A stretch of 64,000 nucleotides of DNA from Sinorhizobium kostiense (GCF_017874595.1 NZ_JAGILA010000005.1:363479-427478), one strand, 5' to 3'; shown: positions 1 to 8,403, counted from the first letter of the stretch. The notes: generated from the letters alone by a model not told the origin. Made by a program: numbers and translations.

Positions 1-326
1 TATCCGGCGGCCAGAAACAGCGCGTGGCGCTGGCTCGCGCTTTCTTCGGCAATCCGCGCATGGTCGTTCTCGACGAGCCGAATTCAAATCTCGATGCTGC
101 CGGCGAGGCGGCGCTGACCCGGGCGCTCAAGCATGCCAGGGAGCAGAAAATCAGCGTCATCACAATCACCCAGAGACCGGCACTCCTCAGCAGCGTGGAC
201 AAAGTGTTGCTGCTCGTGAACGGCACCGTGGCCCTCTTCGGCATGCGCGAGGACGTGCTCAAGGCGCTTGCTAACCGCGGCATGAGCCTCGAAGGCACCC
301 CGCTCAGCCAAAACCAGCTGACATAG
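1..326 (+). CDS. Type I secretion ABC transporter ATPase, C-terminal part (5' end outside window)
   Basis: The reading frame is open from the window edge (codons in phase with base 3) and stops with TAG at 324-326. The visible part is the end of an ABC nucleotide-binding domain: signature SGGQKQR at bases 3-23, Walker B plus catalytic glutamate VVLDEP, then NSNLD (D-loop) and a glutamine-type switch (ITQRP) where a histidine is usual. LDEPNSNLD is typical of the PrtD/PrsD-type exporter subfamily that moves unfolded proteins across both membranes. An HlyD-family partner starts 7 bases downstream, as expected for a PrtD-PrtE pair. The substrate and the membrane domain lie outside the window. 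Confidence 0.9.
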   Translation, partial: SGGQKQRVALARAFFGNPRMVVLDEPNSNLDAAGEAALTRALKHAREQKISVITITQRPALLSSVDKVLLLVNGTVALFGMREDVLKALANRGMSLEGTPLSQNQLT

Positions 327-333
327 GCGAACC

Positions 334-1671
334 ATGACGGACACAGTCAAAGTTCATGACCTCGAATGGTATGCGGAAGTCCCACGGGCGATCTGGAGAC
401 AGACCTTGGCCGGGCTCGTGCTTCTTGCGGTCACGTTCGGCGGGTTCGGCGTCTGGGCCTTCACTGCGCCGCTGGCTGCAGCCGTCATTGCCCAGGGAAG
501 TTTCGTCGCGACCGGCCAGAACAAGATCATCCAACATCTTGAAGGCGGGATCATCGAGGAGATCCTGGTGAGCGAGGGCGATCATGTGGAAGCTGACCAG
601 CCGCTGGTCCGGCTCGACGAAACGGCAGCACTCGCCAATGAACGCCAGCTCTTCCTGCGGCGGGCGCGACTCGAGGCGATCGTCGCCCGCCTGATGGCCC
701 AGATCCAGGGCCTCGATGCGATTGCCCTGCCCGAGATCCTCGCAAAGAATGCCGAAGATGCCGAAATTGGCCCGATCATCAACAGCCAGAAGCTGAATTT
801 CAGCGCCTGGAAGAGCAAGCTCGAGGCGGAAATCGGTCTTTTCCGACAGAATATCGAGGGTTTCCGGTTCCGTGCTGAAGGCTACGCGCAGCAACTCGGC
901 GCGGTTCGTCGGCAGCACGCTCTCCTCCAGGAGGAGCATGCCGGCAAACAGACACTGCTTGCGAAGAACCTCATTCGCAAGACGGAGATCAAGTCCATCC
1001 AGCGAGCGATCGCCGACGCCGAGGGGCAGATCGGCAGGCTAATGGCCGAGATTTCGGAAACGGGCGCGCAGATCCTCAAGCAGGAACAGCAGGTCCGGCA
1101 GACGGAGGAAAACTATCGCGAGGCGGCGCTCGCAGAGCTGCAGAATGCGGAAGCGGAGCTCGACTCGGTTCGCGAGCAGCTGAGAGGTGCCGCCAGCGTC
1201 CTGCGCCGCGCCACGATCAATGCCCCGGTTTCCGGCACCGTGGTCCGGCTTTACTACCATACGCCCGGCGGCGTCATCGAAAGCGGCAAGCCCATCCTGG
1301 AAATCCTGCCGTCGCATGTACCCTTGATCATCGAAGCAATGGTCCTGCGCACGCAGATCGACAGTGTCAAGGTTGGCCAGAAGGCAACCGTACGGCTTAC
1401 CGCACTCAACCAGCGGACCACTCCGGTGCTCGACGGCGAGGTCTTCTATGTCTCTGCCGATTCCTTTCCGGATGCGGCAGACGAAGGGGCGCGTGAAGTC
1501 TATCTCGCCAGGGTCAACCTCCCGGTGCGTGAGCTCTCGCGGGTTCCCGGTTTCGCACCCACGCCCGGAATGCCGGCCGAGATCCTCATTCAGACCGCTG
1601 AGCGGACCTTCTTCGATTATCTGACGAAGCCGATCCGTGACAGCATGGCGCGCGCCTTCATGGAGCGGTAA
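334..1671 (+). CDS. Type I secretion membrane fusion protein, HlyD/PrtE family
   Basis: This 445-residue protein bridges an inner-membrane ABC exporter and an outer-membrane channel. One transmembrane helix lies at about residues 24-44. It is followed by the lipoyl-like half motif (NKIIQHLEGGIIEEILVSEG, about 62-81), a long coiled-coil hairpin rich in Glu, Gln and Arg (about 100-290), the second half motif (ATINAPVSGTVVRL) and a C-terminal beta domain. ATG 334 lies 7 bases after the stop of the ABC gene, so the two form an operon. A second, separate ABC/HlyD pair occurs at 25.4-28.6 kb. PrsE-like, but the ortholog cannot be fixed from sequence alone. Confidence 0.93.
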   Translation: MTDTVKVHDLEWYAEVPRAIWRQTLAGLVLLAVTFGGFGVWAFTAPLAAAVIAQGSFVATGQNKIIQHLEGGIIEEILVSEGDHVEADQPLVRLDETAALANERQLFLRRARLEAIVARLMAQIQGLDAIALPEILAKNAEDAEIGPIINSQKLNFSAWKSKLEAEIGLFRQNIEGFRFRAEGYAQQLGAVRRQHALLQEEHAGKQTLLAKNLIRKTEIKSIQRAIADAEGQIGRLMAEISETGAQILKQEQQVRQTEENYREAALAELQNAEAELDSVREQLRGAASVLRRATINAPVSGTVVRLYYHTPGGVIESGKPILEILPSHVPLIIEAMVLRTQIDSVKVGQKATVRLTALNQRTTPVLDGEVFYVSADSFPDAADEGAREVYLARVNLPVRELSRVPGFAPTPGMPAEILIQTAERTFFDYLTKPIRDSMARAFMER

Positions 1672-1907
1672 CCCAGGCGCAGGCTGGCTTGAACTAAGAC
1701 AAAATCATGAACCTGGCCTGGCCCAGGAAGCACTCCATCAATCCGGCGTCCGTATTTCACCAAAGATTTCAGCTACGCCCTACGCATGATCGAACGATAT
1801 TCGATTTCAGTAGCAGTCACGCTCCAGTGGCTAATATCCGCGGCCGGAACTTCCACGATATAATGGTGTTTTTATTTTAAGAATTTTATTTTTATCGGGG
1901 CTGGGCG

Positions 1908-3152
1908 ATGCGCGTCGATATTATCGAAGACATTGATGAATTCACAAAAATTCGCAAGGATTGGGACGGAGTTTACGGGGCCGACCCAGAGGCCCATCCT
2001 TGCCTTTCCTGGAAGTGGCTGGACGAATATCTATCCTCTCGGCGACGATGGTTCCTCCTCGCGCTGAAGCGTGAACGGTCCGACGCCCATTATTGCGCAT
2101 TTCTACCGATCGAAGTGACGACGTATCTGGATGAAGGTAGCGGCCTCTTCTGCGACGAAGTCTCGATGATCGGCAATTGCGGCACCGGTCGCACGGGGCT
2201 GCTCTGCACGCCGGACCTCGAGATCGACGCGGTGGACGCATCCGCCGGCCTCCTGCTCAAGGAGAACTGGGCGCGTATGAAGGTGGAGTTTCTCGATCCC
2301 GGCTCTCCGCGGCTTGAGCGGTTGCTGCATGCCTTTCCGGTGGAACGCTTCGTCCGCGAGGATGGCGGCGGGTTGCGGAACGACCTCGGTGGCCGGGAGG
2401 GTGGCAGCCATTGTCTGCTCCTCAAAACACGCAGCGGCCACAATCTGGGCAACAGCATCAATCACCGCAGCATCGAATTCGTCTTCGAATGCGCCATAGA
2501 CCTGCATGCCCAGGGTGCGCTCGAACGGGCGGAGACGGCCTACCGGCAGATCGTCCTGGCGGCGCCCCAGCATATCCATGCCCGCTACGGACTAGCGCAG
2601 CTCTGCTGCGACAAAGGCGACTTCGCAGAGGCGGAATATATCTATCGCGCCCTGCTTTCGACCGCGCCGCACGACAGAATCCTGCATCGACTGGGCGACA
2701 CGCAGATGGCGCAGGGGATGTACCAGGAGGCGAGCGAAACCTTCGAAAGCCTGCTTGACAGCCATCCGCATCAAGCGGTCATCCGTTATAAACTAGCCGT
2801 TTGCCTCCTGGCCGCGGGTCGCAGGGAGGCGGCGATCGCCACATTCCTGAGCTTCGAGGACATCGACTCCGACGACGCGGATCACATCCGTTGCAAGTTG
2901 AAATCGCGCGAAGCCGCATGGCACCTGAAGACGTTGGCAGTCTTGGAGGAACTGCGTGCCGATGCGGATAAGCCGCAAATGCCGATGCCCTGCGACAAGG
3001 CTCGCCTGTCCTGCGACCGTGCGGCCGCGCCCCCGGCGCGGCTATTTGGCCGCGCTCCACTCCTTAAACCTTCAATGCCCAAGGGAATATCGGTAAATCT
3101 GCATGCTAGGCCCACCCCTTTCGACGGGATCGGCTCGAGGTCGAAGCATTAG
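1908..3152 (+). CDS. CelD/GNAT-like N-terminal domain fused to TPR repeats
   Basis: This 414-residue protein probably has two parts. Residues 1-165 resemble the CelD/Acetyltransf_6 (FemAB-like) fold seen in polysaccharide loci: an N-terminal W-D pair, HPCLSWKWLDEY, an alanine-leucine strand and a GRTGLLC turn. After a low-similarity linker, about 190-310 contains three to four tetratricopeptide repeats (for example ALERAETAYRQIVLAAPQH and DFAEAEYIYRALLSTAPHD). The tail is proline-rich and basic. The acetyltransferase-like half looks short, so it may be catalytically dead. ATG 1908 follows a purine-rich GGGGCTGGGCG. It stands alone 236 bases after the secretion pair. Role unknown; protein interaction or surface polymer assembly is inference. 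Confidence 0.72.
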   Translation: MRVDIIEDIDEFTKIRKDWDGVYGADPEAHPCLSWKWLDEYLSSRRRWFLLALKRERSDAHYCAFLPIEVTTYLDEGSGLFCDEVSMIGNCGTGRTGLLCTPDLEIDAVDASAGLLLKENWARMKVEFLDPGSPRLERLLHAFPVERFVREDGGGLRNDLGGREGGSHCLLLKTRSGHNLGNSINHRSIEFVFECAIDLHAQGALERAETAYRQIVLAAPQHIHARYGLAQLCCDKGDFAEAEYIYRALLSTAPHDRILHRLGDTQMAQGMYQEASETFESLLDSHPHQAVIRYKLAVCLLAAGRREAAIATFLSFEDIDSDDADHIRCKLKSREAAWHLKTLAVLEELRADADKPQMPMPCDKARLSCDRAAAPPARLFGRAPLLKPSMPKGISVNLHARPTPFDGIGSRSKH

Positions 3153-3256
3153 CCATCGATCGATTGCAATATCGCAGAAATGCCCCCGCGATTTTGCGTT
3201 ACGCCCCTTTTGCACGTCTTATAAGATGAGCAAAGCCGCTGTAGACGCGACGCGCT

Positions 3257-3757
3257 TCAACCGGAGAACCGAATGCGCCTGACGATCCCGACATGGGACA
3301 TCAGGCAGGCGGCTGCCACGAGAAGAGATAGTGCGATCCAAAGTGGCGAATTCGTCATCGGCAGCAGCGACCAGTCGCCGCGCAGCAGCCGCGGAACGGA
3401 AAAGCTGGCGAGTCCGGCCTGCGCGCTCATGGCCCGCACCCCTCCGACTATCATCGCAATCAGCGCGATATGCGCATGGATGAATCGGATTCGCGGATAG
3501 TGGTCCGGCCGGTGAGCGATATGGATCCCCAAGCCTGCCGCGAGCACCAGCAGCGCAAGTGTGGCGTGAAATCCCAACCCGTCCAAAAGCAGGAACACCG
3601 GCTCGCGTATGACAGGCAGAAGCGTCATGTACAGCGACCAGACCGCTGCATTCGACGGAAATTGCGCCAGCAGGACCATGCTGACGAGAAGGATGGCGGC
3701 CACCGTATAGGCACAGCATGGGGCAAGGCGAATAATTTTCAAAACCGTGGATTGCAT
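3257..3757 (-). CDS. Hypothetical four-helix integral membrane protein
   Basis: This 166-residue protein has about four hydrophobic segments (residues about 14-32, 52-76, 93-113 and 140-158) joined by short basic loops. A His-rich patch (HIAHRPDHYPRIRFIHAHIAL) lies between segments two and three and could bind metal or haem. The ATG at 3757 is preceded by GAAGAGGA at a good distance. A longer alternative frame on the same strand (3219-3920) is Arg/Ala-rich and lacks membrane periodicity. I do not recognise a named family, although the pattern recalls small DoxX-like or haem-oxygenase-accessory membrane proteins. Convergent with the gene at 1908. Confidence 0.6.
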   Translation of the reverse strand: MQSTVLKIIRLAPCCAYTVAAILLVSMVLLAQFPSNAAVWSLYMTLLPVIREPVFLLLDGLGFHATLALLVLAAGLGIHIAHRPDHYPRIRFIHAHIALIAMIVGGVRAMSAQAGLASFSVPRLLRGDWSLLPMTNSPLWIALSLLVAAACLMSHVGIVRRIRFSG

Positions 3758-3873
3758 CAGCGTGCATCCTCTTCGCTTGAAAGGCGCGGGCGGTATCGAG
3801 CGGAGTATGGTTTCTGGTGCTTAACCGGAGCTTACCATGGACGCTCCATTGTTTGGATCGACTTCCATACTTA

Positions 3874-3917
3874 CTGCATGTGTCCTTAAATCGACCTCGA
3901 TTTAAGGACACATGCAG
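3874..3917. repeat. Perfect 21-bp inverted repeat with 2-base loop
   Basis: Arms 3874-3894 and 3897-3917 are exact reverse complements (starting CTGCATGTGTCC) around a CC spacer, giving a 44-base palindrome. A related half-site, TTAAGGAGACATGCA, ends the repeat at 35363-35425. This suggests a dispersed intergenic element rather than a one-off operator. Confidence 0.85.
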
Positions 3918-3928
3918 CATTCAAAGTG

Positions 3929-3972
3929 CTACAGCGACCTTTGCGCGCCTGATAAGACGCGCGGCGCTGTAG
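3929..3972. repeat. Rhizobial intergenic hairpin repeat, copy 1
   Basis: CTACAGCG and CGCTGTAG bracket an inner stem GCGCGCCT/AGACGCGC, forming a stable hairpin. The same core (TACAGCGACCTTTGCGCG) recurs at 4798-4839. It resembles intergenic mosaic elements known in Rhizobiaceae. The exact family was not assigned. Confidence 0.75.
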
Positions 3973-4086
3973 GACGAAGACAGAGCGCCACAGGGAACTT
4001 GGAGCATCTGATCAGACGCGACGGCACTGTCGCGCTGATTCGGGAGATCGACCCCCCGGAATTCTATTGAAAGGGCGGTGCGGGAC

Positions 4087-4130
4087 GGCGAGATGTGTCG
4101 CTTTAATGCGACGCACGCTCGCCATTTTTC
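4087..4130 (+). terminator. Rho-independent terminator shape, plus strand
   Basis: GGCGAG at 4087-4092 pairs with CTCGCC at 4118-4123, with an inner stem GTCGC/GCGAC and a TTTAAT loop. It is followed by ATTTTTCATTT. No plus-strand protein gene lies upstream, so it could end a small RNA or act in the leader of the next gene. Confidence 0.55.
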
Positions 4131-4214
4131 ATTTATTAGCATTTCTCATGGAAGATTTTTGGTGAGTGGCGGCACAGCCTTGGATAGCATGCACCCGTGT
4201 ATTTGGGGGTAAGA

Positions 4215-4739
4215 ATGGCATTGCAGGTTGGAACGCGAATCGCATGCATCACTTCGCTGCTGGTCGCAGGCATGGTCTTGGCAGGGTGCCAATCAGCGGC
4301 GTTCGACGACGTGGCAGCCTTCGGCGACAGCGCCAAGACGCTGGAGGACGATTCCGCCGTCGCTTTCTACAAGAACGACGAGTTGATCAAGACGGGCAAA
4401 CTGCAGTTCAAGGAAAAGAACTACGGCAAGTCTTACGCGATCTACAAGCGCGCGATTGCAGTGTTTCCGCAGGATCCGGCTGCCTGGCTCGGCTTCGCCG
4501 CCTCGGCCGACATGATCGGCCGGTTCGATACCGCGGACAGGGCCTATGTGCAGCTCGCCAGGATGATCGGCGACACGCCAACCTACTACAACAATCTCGG
4601 CTATTCCCATCTCCTGCGGGGCGATCTGCCGAAAGCCCGGCGCTACTTCCTCAAGGCCTACGAGCTGGATCCGGCCAACGAGATCACGGCGCGCAATCTC
4701 GAACTTATGAAGAACAGCGTTAAATACGCGCAACGTTAG
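4215..4739 (+). CDS. TPR-repeat lipoprotein
   Basis: A lipoprotein signal peptide ends in the lipobox VLAGC (Cys about residue 24 from ATG 4215), so the protein should be lipidated and exported. The mature part contains two to three tetratricopeptide repeats: a stretch beginning TGKLQFKEKNYGKSYAIYKR, then one with TPTYYNNLGYSHLLRGDLPK. I chose ATG 4215 over GTG 4197 because GGGGGTAAGA sits just upstream and gives a standard signal peptide. The size (174 residues) and architecture match TadD-like pilus lipoproteins. The Tad locus is about 4 kb away, so a pilus role is possible but unproven. Confidence 0.8.
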   Translation: MALQVGTRIACITSLLVAGMVLAGCQSAAFDDVAAFGDSAKTLEDDSAVAFYKNDELIKTGKLQFKEKNYGKSYAIYKRAIAVFPQDPAAWLGFAASADMIGRFDTADRAYVQLARMIGDTPTYYNNLGYSHLLRGDLPKARRYFLKAYELDPANEITARNLELMKNSVKYAQR

Positions 4740-5066
4740 CGCATCGGCCCGAAAATCGGACCGGTTTGCGGAAATCCCGACGCGCAGATTCAAAGAGTAC
4801 AGCGACCTTTGCGCGTCTGAAAAGACGCGCGGCGCTGTATTCAATGCGGCAGGACCTGACGGATGTGGCCCGGAAGCGCAACGGCTTTCCGGGCCTCATG
4901 TCTCAACATTGTAGAATCAGATCGTGATCTACAGCAGGCACCATCGAAGCTCGCGCCCTACGGCGCCGCGCCGCTTATCAGGCGGAAAACGTCGCAGTAA
5001 CACTCTGGCTCACTACATGCCCAAATCGAGTCGGGAGGGCATGCAGTAGGACGTGAGCTTCCGCTG
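4740..5066. other. Convergent intergenic region with mosaic repeats
   Basis: This 327-base space lies between the lipoprotein gene and the convergent methyltransferase gene. It contains a GCGCATCGGCCCGAAAA mosaic fragment at its left edge, the hairpin repeat 4798-4839, and a further stem (GCCCGGAAGC at 4868-4877 with GCTTTCCGGGC at 4884-4894) that may terminate the lipoprotein transcript, although no T-run follows. I see no gene. Confidence 0.6.
4798..4839. repeat. Rhizobial intergenic hairpin repeat, copy 2
   Basis: TACAGCG and CGCTGTA bracket GCGCGTCT/AGACGCGC. The core is nearly identical to copy 1 at 3929-3972, in the same orientation, and both are preceded by TTCAAAG. Confidence 0.75.
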
Positions 5067-6110
5067 TCACGAGCGCTTTTGCAGAATGCCGTAGACGATG
5101 TTGCGGTTTTCACCGAATTCCAATTGCGCATCGACCAGATTGCGGTCGACGCTCGAGTTGATGATCCTCCACATGTCCGCCTCCGAACGCAGCAGCAGCT
5201 GCCAGTTCATGAACGTCTCCATGTAACCGTCGTCGTAAATGTCGTCGGCGAAATTGGCAAATAGAAAGACGCCGTTGGGCTTCAGCATTTCCAGGCATTT
5301 CTGGGTCAGCTTCACCGCCACCTTGTCGGCAAGGTAGTCGTAGAGACCGGCAGCGTAGATGAAGTCGAACTTGCCGAGATCATAGCCCCTTGTCAGGAGA
5401 CCGCGAACGGAACCGTCGATGGCTTCGATGCAGGTCCCTCTGAAATCGCGCGCAATGGATCCGACGCTCAACGGATCCTGATCGAGAGCCACCCAGCGTC
5501 TCATCCGGCCTTCCTTGAGGGCGACCGAGCGGTCGGCCTCGCGCAGATGCCCCGCCGCGATCGTCAGGATCTCCGTCTCGCCACCCAGCTTTGCCGCGAC
5601 CTCGTCCACATGCCTGGTCAAGAGATCGCGTCGCTCCCGGACGGCGACCGAGGACGGCGCCGCCCTGGTGTAGTCGTAAAGGGCGCGCCCCAGCGGCGAA
5701 GCATTCGCGATCGCATCCGCGGTGCTCGGGTGGCCGTATATGAAGTCGATCAATTGCGCGTCGCCGGAATAACCGCGCGGCTTTTCGAATGACCAGCGGG
5801 TGAACGGATCCTCATGGAAGAACGCCGAAATCGGGTGGTTCTGCACGAGCGGCACCAGGGCCTGCCAGACGCTCGGGTCGAACTTGCGGCGCATGCCGTG
5901 AAGTGCCCCGATGACTTGATGGATGATCGCCGCCGGATCCCGACCCTGGTCGATCTGCTGCCGTGCAATCGACAGCACGAGGGCGAGCTCGGCCTTGCCG
6001 GTTTCGAACTGCTCTTCGTGGTAATCCGTTCTGGTGGGAGAAAGTTCGGTGGTGATGGACTCTGGGGTGATCAGGCTTTCGCCGTCGAAATGAATCTGAA
6101 ATTGGGTCAC
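5067..6110 (-). CDS. Class I SAM-dependent methyltransferase
   Basis: About 347 residues from GTG 6110 (an upstream GTG at 6188 would give 373). The C-terminal half is a Rossmann-type methyltransferase: glycine-containing motif I (EILTIAAGHLREAD), acidic loop VALDQDP, IEAIDGSVRG, then FDFIYAAGLYDYL and LKPNGVFLFANF. The N-terminal half (SFEKPRGYSGDAQLIDFIYG) is a helical extension common in a family often annotated near the 3-hydroxy-fatty-acid methyl ester signal synthases. I prefer GTG 6110 because GGACGAG lies six bases upstream and a CtrA-like site (6125-6140) sits inside the longer version. Divergent from the GGDEF-EAL gene. Substrate unknown. Confidence 0.75.
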   Translation of the reverse strand: MTQFQIHFDGESLITPESITTELSPTRTDYHEEQFETGKAELALVLSIARQQIDQGRDPAAIIHQVIGALHGMRRKFDPSVWQALVPLVQNHPISAFFHEDPFTRWSFEKPRGYSGDAQLIDFIYGHPSTADAIANASPLGRALYDYTRAAPSSVAVRERRDLLTRHVDEVAAKLGGETEILTIAAGHLREADRSVALKEGRMRRWVALDQDPLSVGSIARDFRGTCIEAIDGSVRGLLTRGYDLGKFDFIYAAGLYDYLADKVAVKLTQKCLEMLKPNGVFLFANFADDIYDDGYMETFMNWQLLLRSEADMWRIINSSVDRNLVDAQLEFGENRNIVYGILQKRS

Positions 6111-6124
6111 GCAAAACTCGTCCG

Positions 6125-6140
6125 TTAACTGTTTGTTAAC
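6125..6140. promoter_or_regulatory. CtrA-like binding site
   Basis: TTAACTGTTTGTTAAC matches the CtrA consensus TTAA-N7-TTAA(C) exactly. It lies between the divergent methyltransferase and GGDEF-EAL genes, just ahead of the start I chose for the methyltransferase. Confidence 0.5.
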
Positions 6141-6190
6141 AGTATGCGCATGTTTGCGGCGCACGCCAGTGGTCGTTAAAGTTTTCACAT

Positions 6191-6215
6191 AATATGGTTA
6201 ACGAAGAACCATATT
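6191..6215. promoter_or_regulatory. 25-bp palindrome, candidate operator
   Basis: AATATGGTT (6191-6199) and AACCATATT (6207-6215) are perfect inverted 9-mers with a 7-base spacer in the divergent promoter region. The symmetry suits a dimeric regulator. The binding protein is unknown. Confidence 0.4.
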
Positions 6216-6363
6216 GGTCTGTTTCGCTACACTTCGGTGTTCACATTTGATCTACAGCGAATTCAGCAAAACTTAATCGACCTGCACTATTGTGCCGAAT
6301 TATGTTGCCTGCCGTACGTTGAATTTCTATGCAGACGGCAAATGAAACCGCCAGGGATGGCGG

Positions 6364-8385
6364 GTGCTGGGCAAGCGACGCAACGCGATGGATCCGTGCA
6401 TGAAGCACACGTTGGCTGACGTAATTGAGATCGGTCTCGATCATGAGCCGCCGAGACCGGCATCGACCGAATTGCGCACGCTCTTCCGCGAAGAAGGCGT
6501 AGGCGCGCGCAAGCAGGCCACGAGACAGGGGCTCTGGACCGCGGTAGCGGTGTATCTGCTGTTTTCCGTGACGGATGTCCTGCTGGTGCCGGACGTGGCA
6601 GCCTTGACGATAGCCGCCCGGTTCGCGATTTCGGTTGTCGCGCTTTTCTTCCTGGAATTTCAGTTTCGCCTGAATGCCACTGCAGATTCGATCGATTGCA
6701 CCGCCGCGGCGGCGATCGTCGTCGCCTATGCCGGTTGGCTCTATCCCGCGATGATGACGGCGGATACCGAAAGCATCTCCTATTACATGGTCTTCGGCGC
6801 CATCTTCATGATGAGCGTCAATCTGTTCTTCAGCTTCCAGTTTCGATTGTCGCTTTTTGCGTCGATTACGATACTTCTGATCTTTTTCGCCGCGGTTTTG
6901 TCGTTCCCCCCGGCAGAGGCTTCCTACAGACTCGCCTTCGGCACGTTCAATCTCTCCTGCTTCGTCTTTACCTCCTATGTGAACTGGAAACTCAACCGCG
7001 AGCGCTATAAGGTCTTCCTCAACGCCGTCGAGGCGAGAATTCAGCACAAGGAGGCCTCCGAGCGAGGCAAGGCTCTGCTGAGGCTGTCGCACACCGACTC
7101 GCTGACCGGCCTCGACAACCGCCGGGCGGTCGACCAGAAGCTGCGCGACCACTGGAGCGACTGGCAAAGGCGCGGCACCAGCTTCGCAGCGATTCTCATC
7201 GACGTCGATTTCTTCAAGAAGTACAACGACTACTACGGCCATCAGGAAGGCGACCGCTGCCTTGTCCTCGTCGCCAATGCTTTGAAGGACTCGATAGAGC
7301 CGTATAACGGCTGCATCGGGCGCTACGGCGGCGAAGAGTTCATCGTGCTTGCGCGTTTGCAGGCGAGCGAACAGGCGGCCGAGCTTGCGGAGGCGATCCG
7401 CGACAATGTCGAGAGACTCGCCTTGCCGCATCAGCAGCGGCGGGATGGCGTGTCCATCGTTACCGTCAGCGTCGGCGCGGCCTTCACCAGAAACCAGACG
7501 AGCTCCAAGCTCGAAAGGCTGATCCACGAGGCCGATCGCGCGCTTTACAGTGCCAAGGCGAGCGGCCGCAATTGTGCCCGCCTGTTCGACCCGAGCGATC
7601 CGCACACCAGCGACGAGAGCGAGAACATCGCGGCCTTGCTGAAGATCGCAGTCGACCAGAAACTCGTCTCGATGGTCTACCAGCCGATCCGGAATGTCGC
7701 GTCGGGCGAGATCGACGCGGTCGAGGCGCTGATGCGGCTGAGAATGCTCGACGGTACCTCGGTACCCCCGAGCCTGTTCATCCCCATCGCCGAACGTACC
7801 GGCGCCATACTGGACCTCGGCCGTTGGGCGATAAGGACCGTCTGCCGTGAGATTCTGGCCGATGAAAGCGTACCTGTCGTCAGCGTCAACGTCTCGCCGA
7901 TCCAGTTGAAATCACCCGGCTTCGCAGCCTCCGTCGCGGCTATTCTCGGTGAAACAGGGATCGCCGGAGGCAGGCTCGCCCTCGAGATTACCGAGGGGCT
8001 CGAAATGGAGATGCATTCGGATGTCCGGCGCTGCATCAGCGACCTGAAGACCCTGGGTGTCCGAATATGGCTCGACGACTTCGGCACCGGCTTCGCCGGC
8101 CTGTCATGGCTGCGGCTGATCGACTTCGACACGGTAAAGATAGACCGCTCGTTCCTGCATGATTGCGACACCCAGAAGGGCAAGTCCATGCTCAGGGATA
8201 TTATCGGACTTGTGCGAAACCGCGGCCACAAGATCCTGGTCGAAGGCGTCGAGACCGAGGAACAGATGGCGCTCATGCGGCAGTTCCGCATCGACCAGGT
8301 CCAGGGATTTCATGTGGGTCGGCCGACGCCGGCGGAGAGCCTCAGACTGACAAAGACGGTGAAGGTGCGTCCCACGCGGGCCTGA
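6364..8385 (+). CDS. Membrane-bound GGDEF-EAL protein (c-di-GMP synthesis and breakdown)
   Basis: A protein of 673 residues. The N-terminal half has about six hydrophobic helices (about 55-215). A diguanylate cyclase domain follows with active-site RYGGEEF (about residue 320). The RxxD inhibitory site that usually precedes it is absent (PYNG at that place). The EAL phosphodiesterase domain keeps VEALMR (about 451), the ITEG glutamate, DDFGTGFAGL, KIDRSF and LVEGVE, so both activities look possible. GTG 6364 follows AGGGA; ATG 6388 is an alternative start. It diverges from the methyltransferase and ends 18 bases before the convergent gene at the tail of the Tad locus, so c-di-GMP control of pili or surface attachment is a reasonable inference. 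Confidence 0.93.
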   Translation: MLGKRRNAMDPCMKHTLADVIEIGLDHEPPRPASTELRTLFREEGVGARKQATRQGLWTAVAVYLLFSVTDVLLVPDVAALTIAARFAISVVALFFLEFQFRLNATADSIDCTAAAAIVVAYAGWLYPAMMTADTESISYYMVFGAIFMMSVNLFFSFQFRLSLFASITILLIFFAAVLSFPPAEASYRLAFGTFNLSCFVFTSYVNWKLNRERYKVFLNAVEARIQHKEASERGKALLRLSHTDSLTGLDNRRAVDQKLRDHWSDWQRRGTSFAAILIDVDFFKKYNDYYGHQEGDRCLVLVANALKDSIEPYNGCIGRYGGEEFIVLARLQASEQAAELAEAIRDNVERLALPHQQRRDGVSIVTVSVGAAFTRNQTSSKLERLIHEADRALYSAKASGRNCARLFDPSDPHTSDESENIAALLKIAVDQKLVSMVYQPIRNVASGEIDAVEALMRLRMLDGTSVPPSLFIPIAERTGAILDLGRWAIRTVCREILADESVPVVSVNVSPIQLKSPGFAASVAAILGETGIAGGRLALEITEGLEMEMHSDVRRCISDLKTLGVRIWLDDFGTGFAGLSWLRLIDFDTVKIDRSFLHDCDTQKGKSMLRDIIGLVRNRGHKILVEGVETEEQMALMRQFRIDQVQGFHVGRPTPAESLRLTKTVKVRPTRA

Positions 8386-8403
8386 AAGGTCGCTGTGGGT
8401 GAC

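Larger units (their letters stand above)
3758..4214. other. Repeat-bearing intergenic region without a convincing gene
   Basis: This 457-base spacer between divergent genes holds a 44-base inverted repeat (3874-3917), a rhizobial-type hairpin repeat (3929-3972) and a terminator-shaped hairpin with a T-run (4087-4130). Open frames here are short and have poor composition. The last part carries the promoter and ribosome-binding site of the TPR lipoprotein gene. Confidence 0.6.

Noticed and set aside
3219..3920. Longer minus-strand frame over the four-helix membrane gene
   Set aside because: Arg/Ala-rich without membrane segments; the 3257-3757 frame has clear hydrophobic periodicity.
6241..7605. 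Minus-strand open frame of 454 residues opposite the GGDEF-EAL gene
   Set aside because: The plus strand has intact GGEEF and EAL motifs; the minus frame has low-complexity charged composition.
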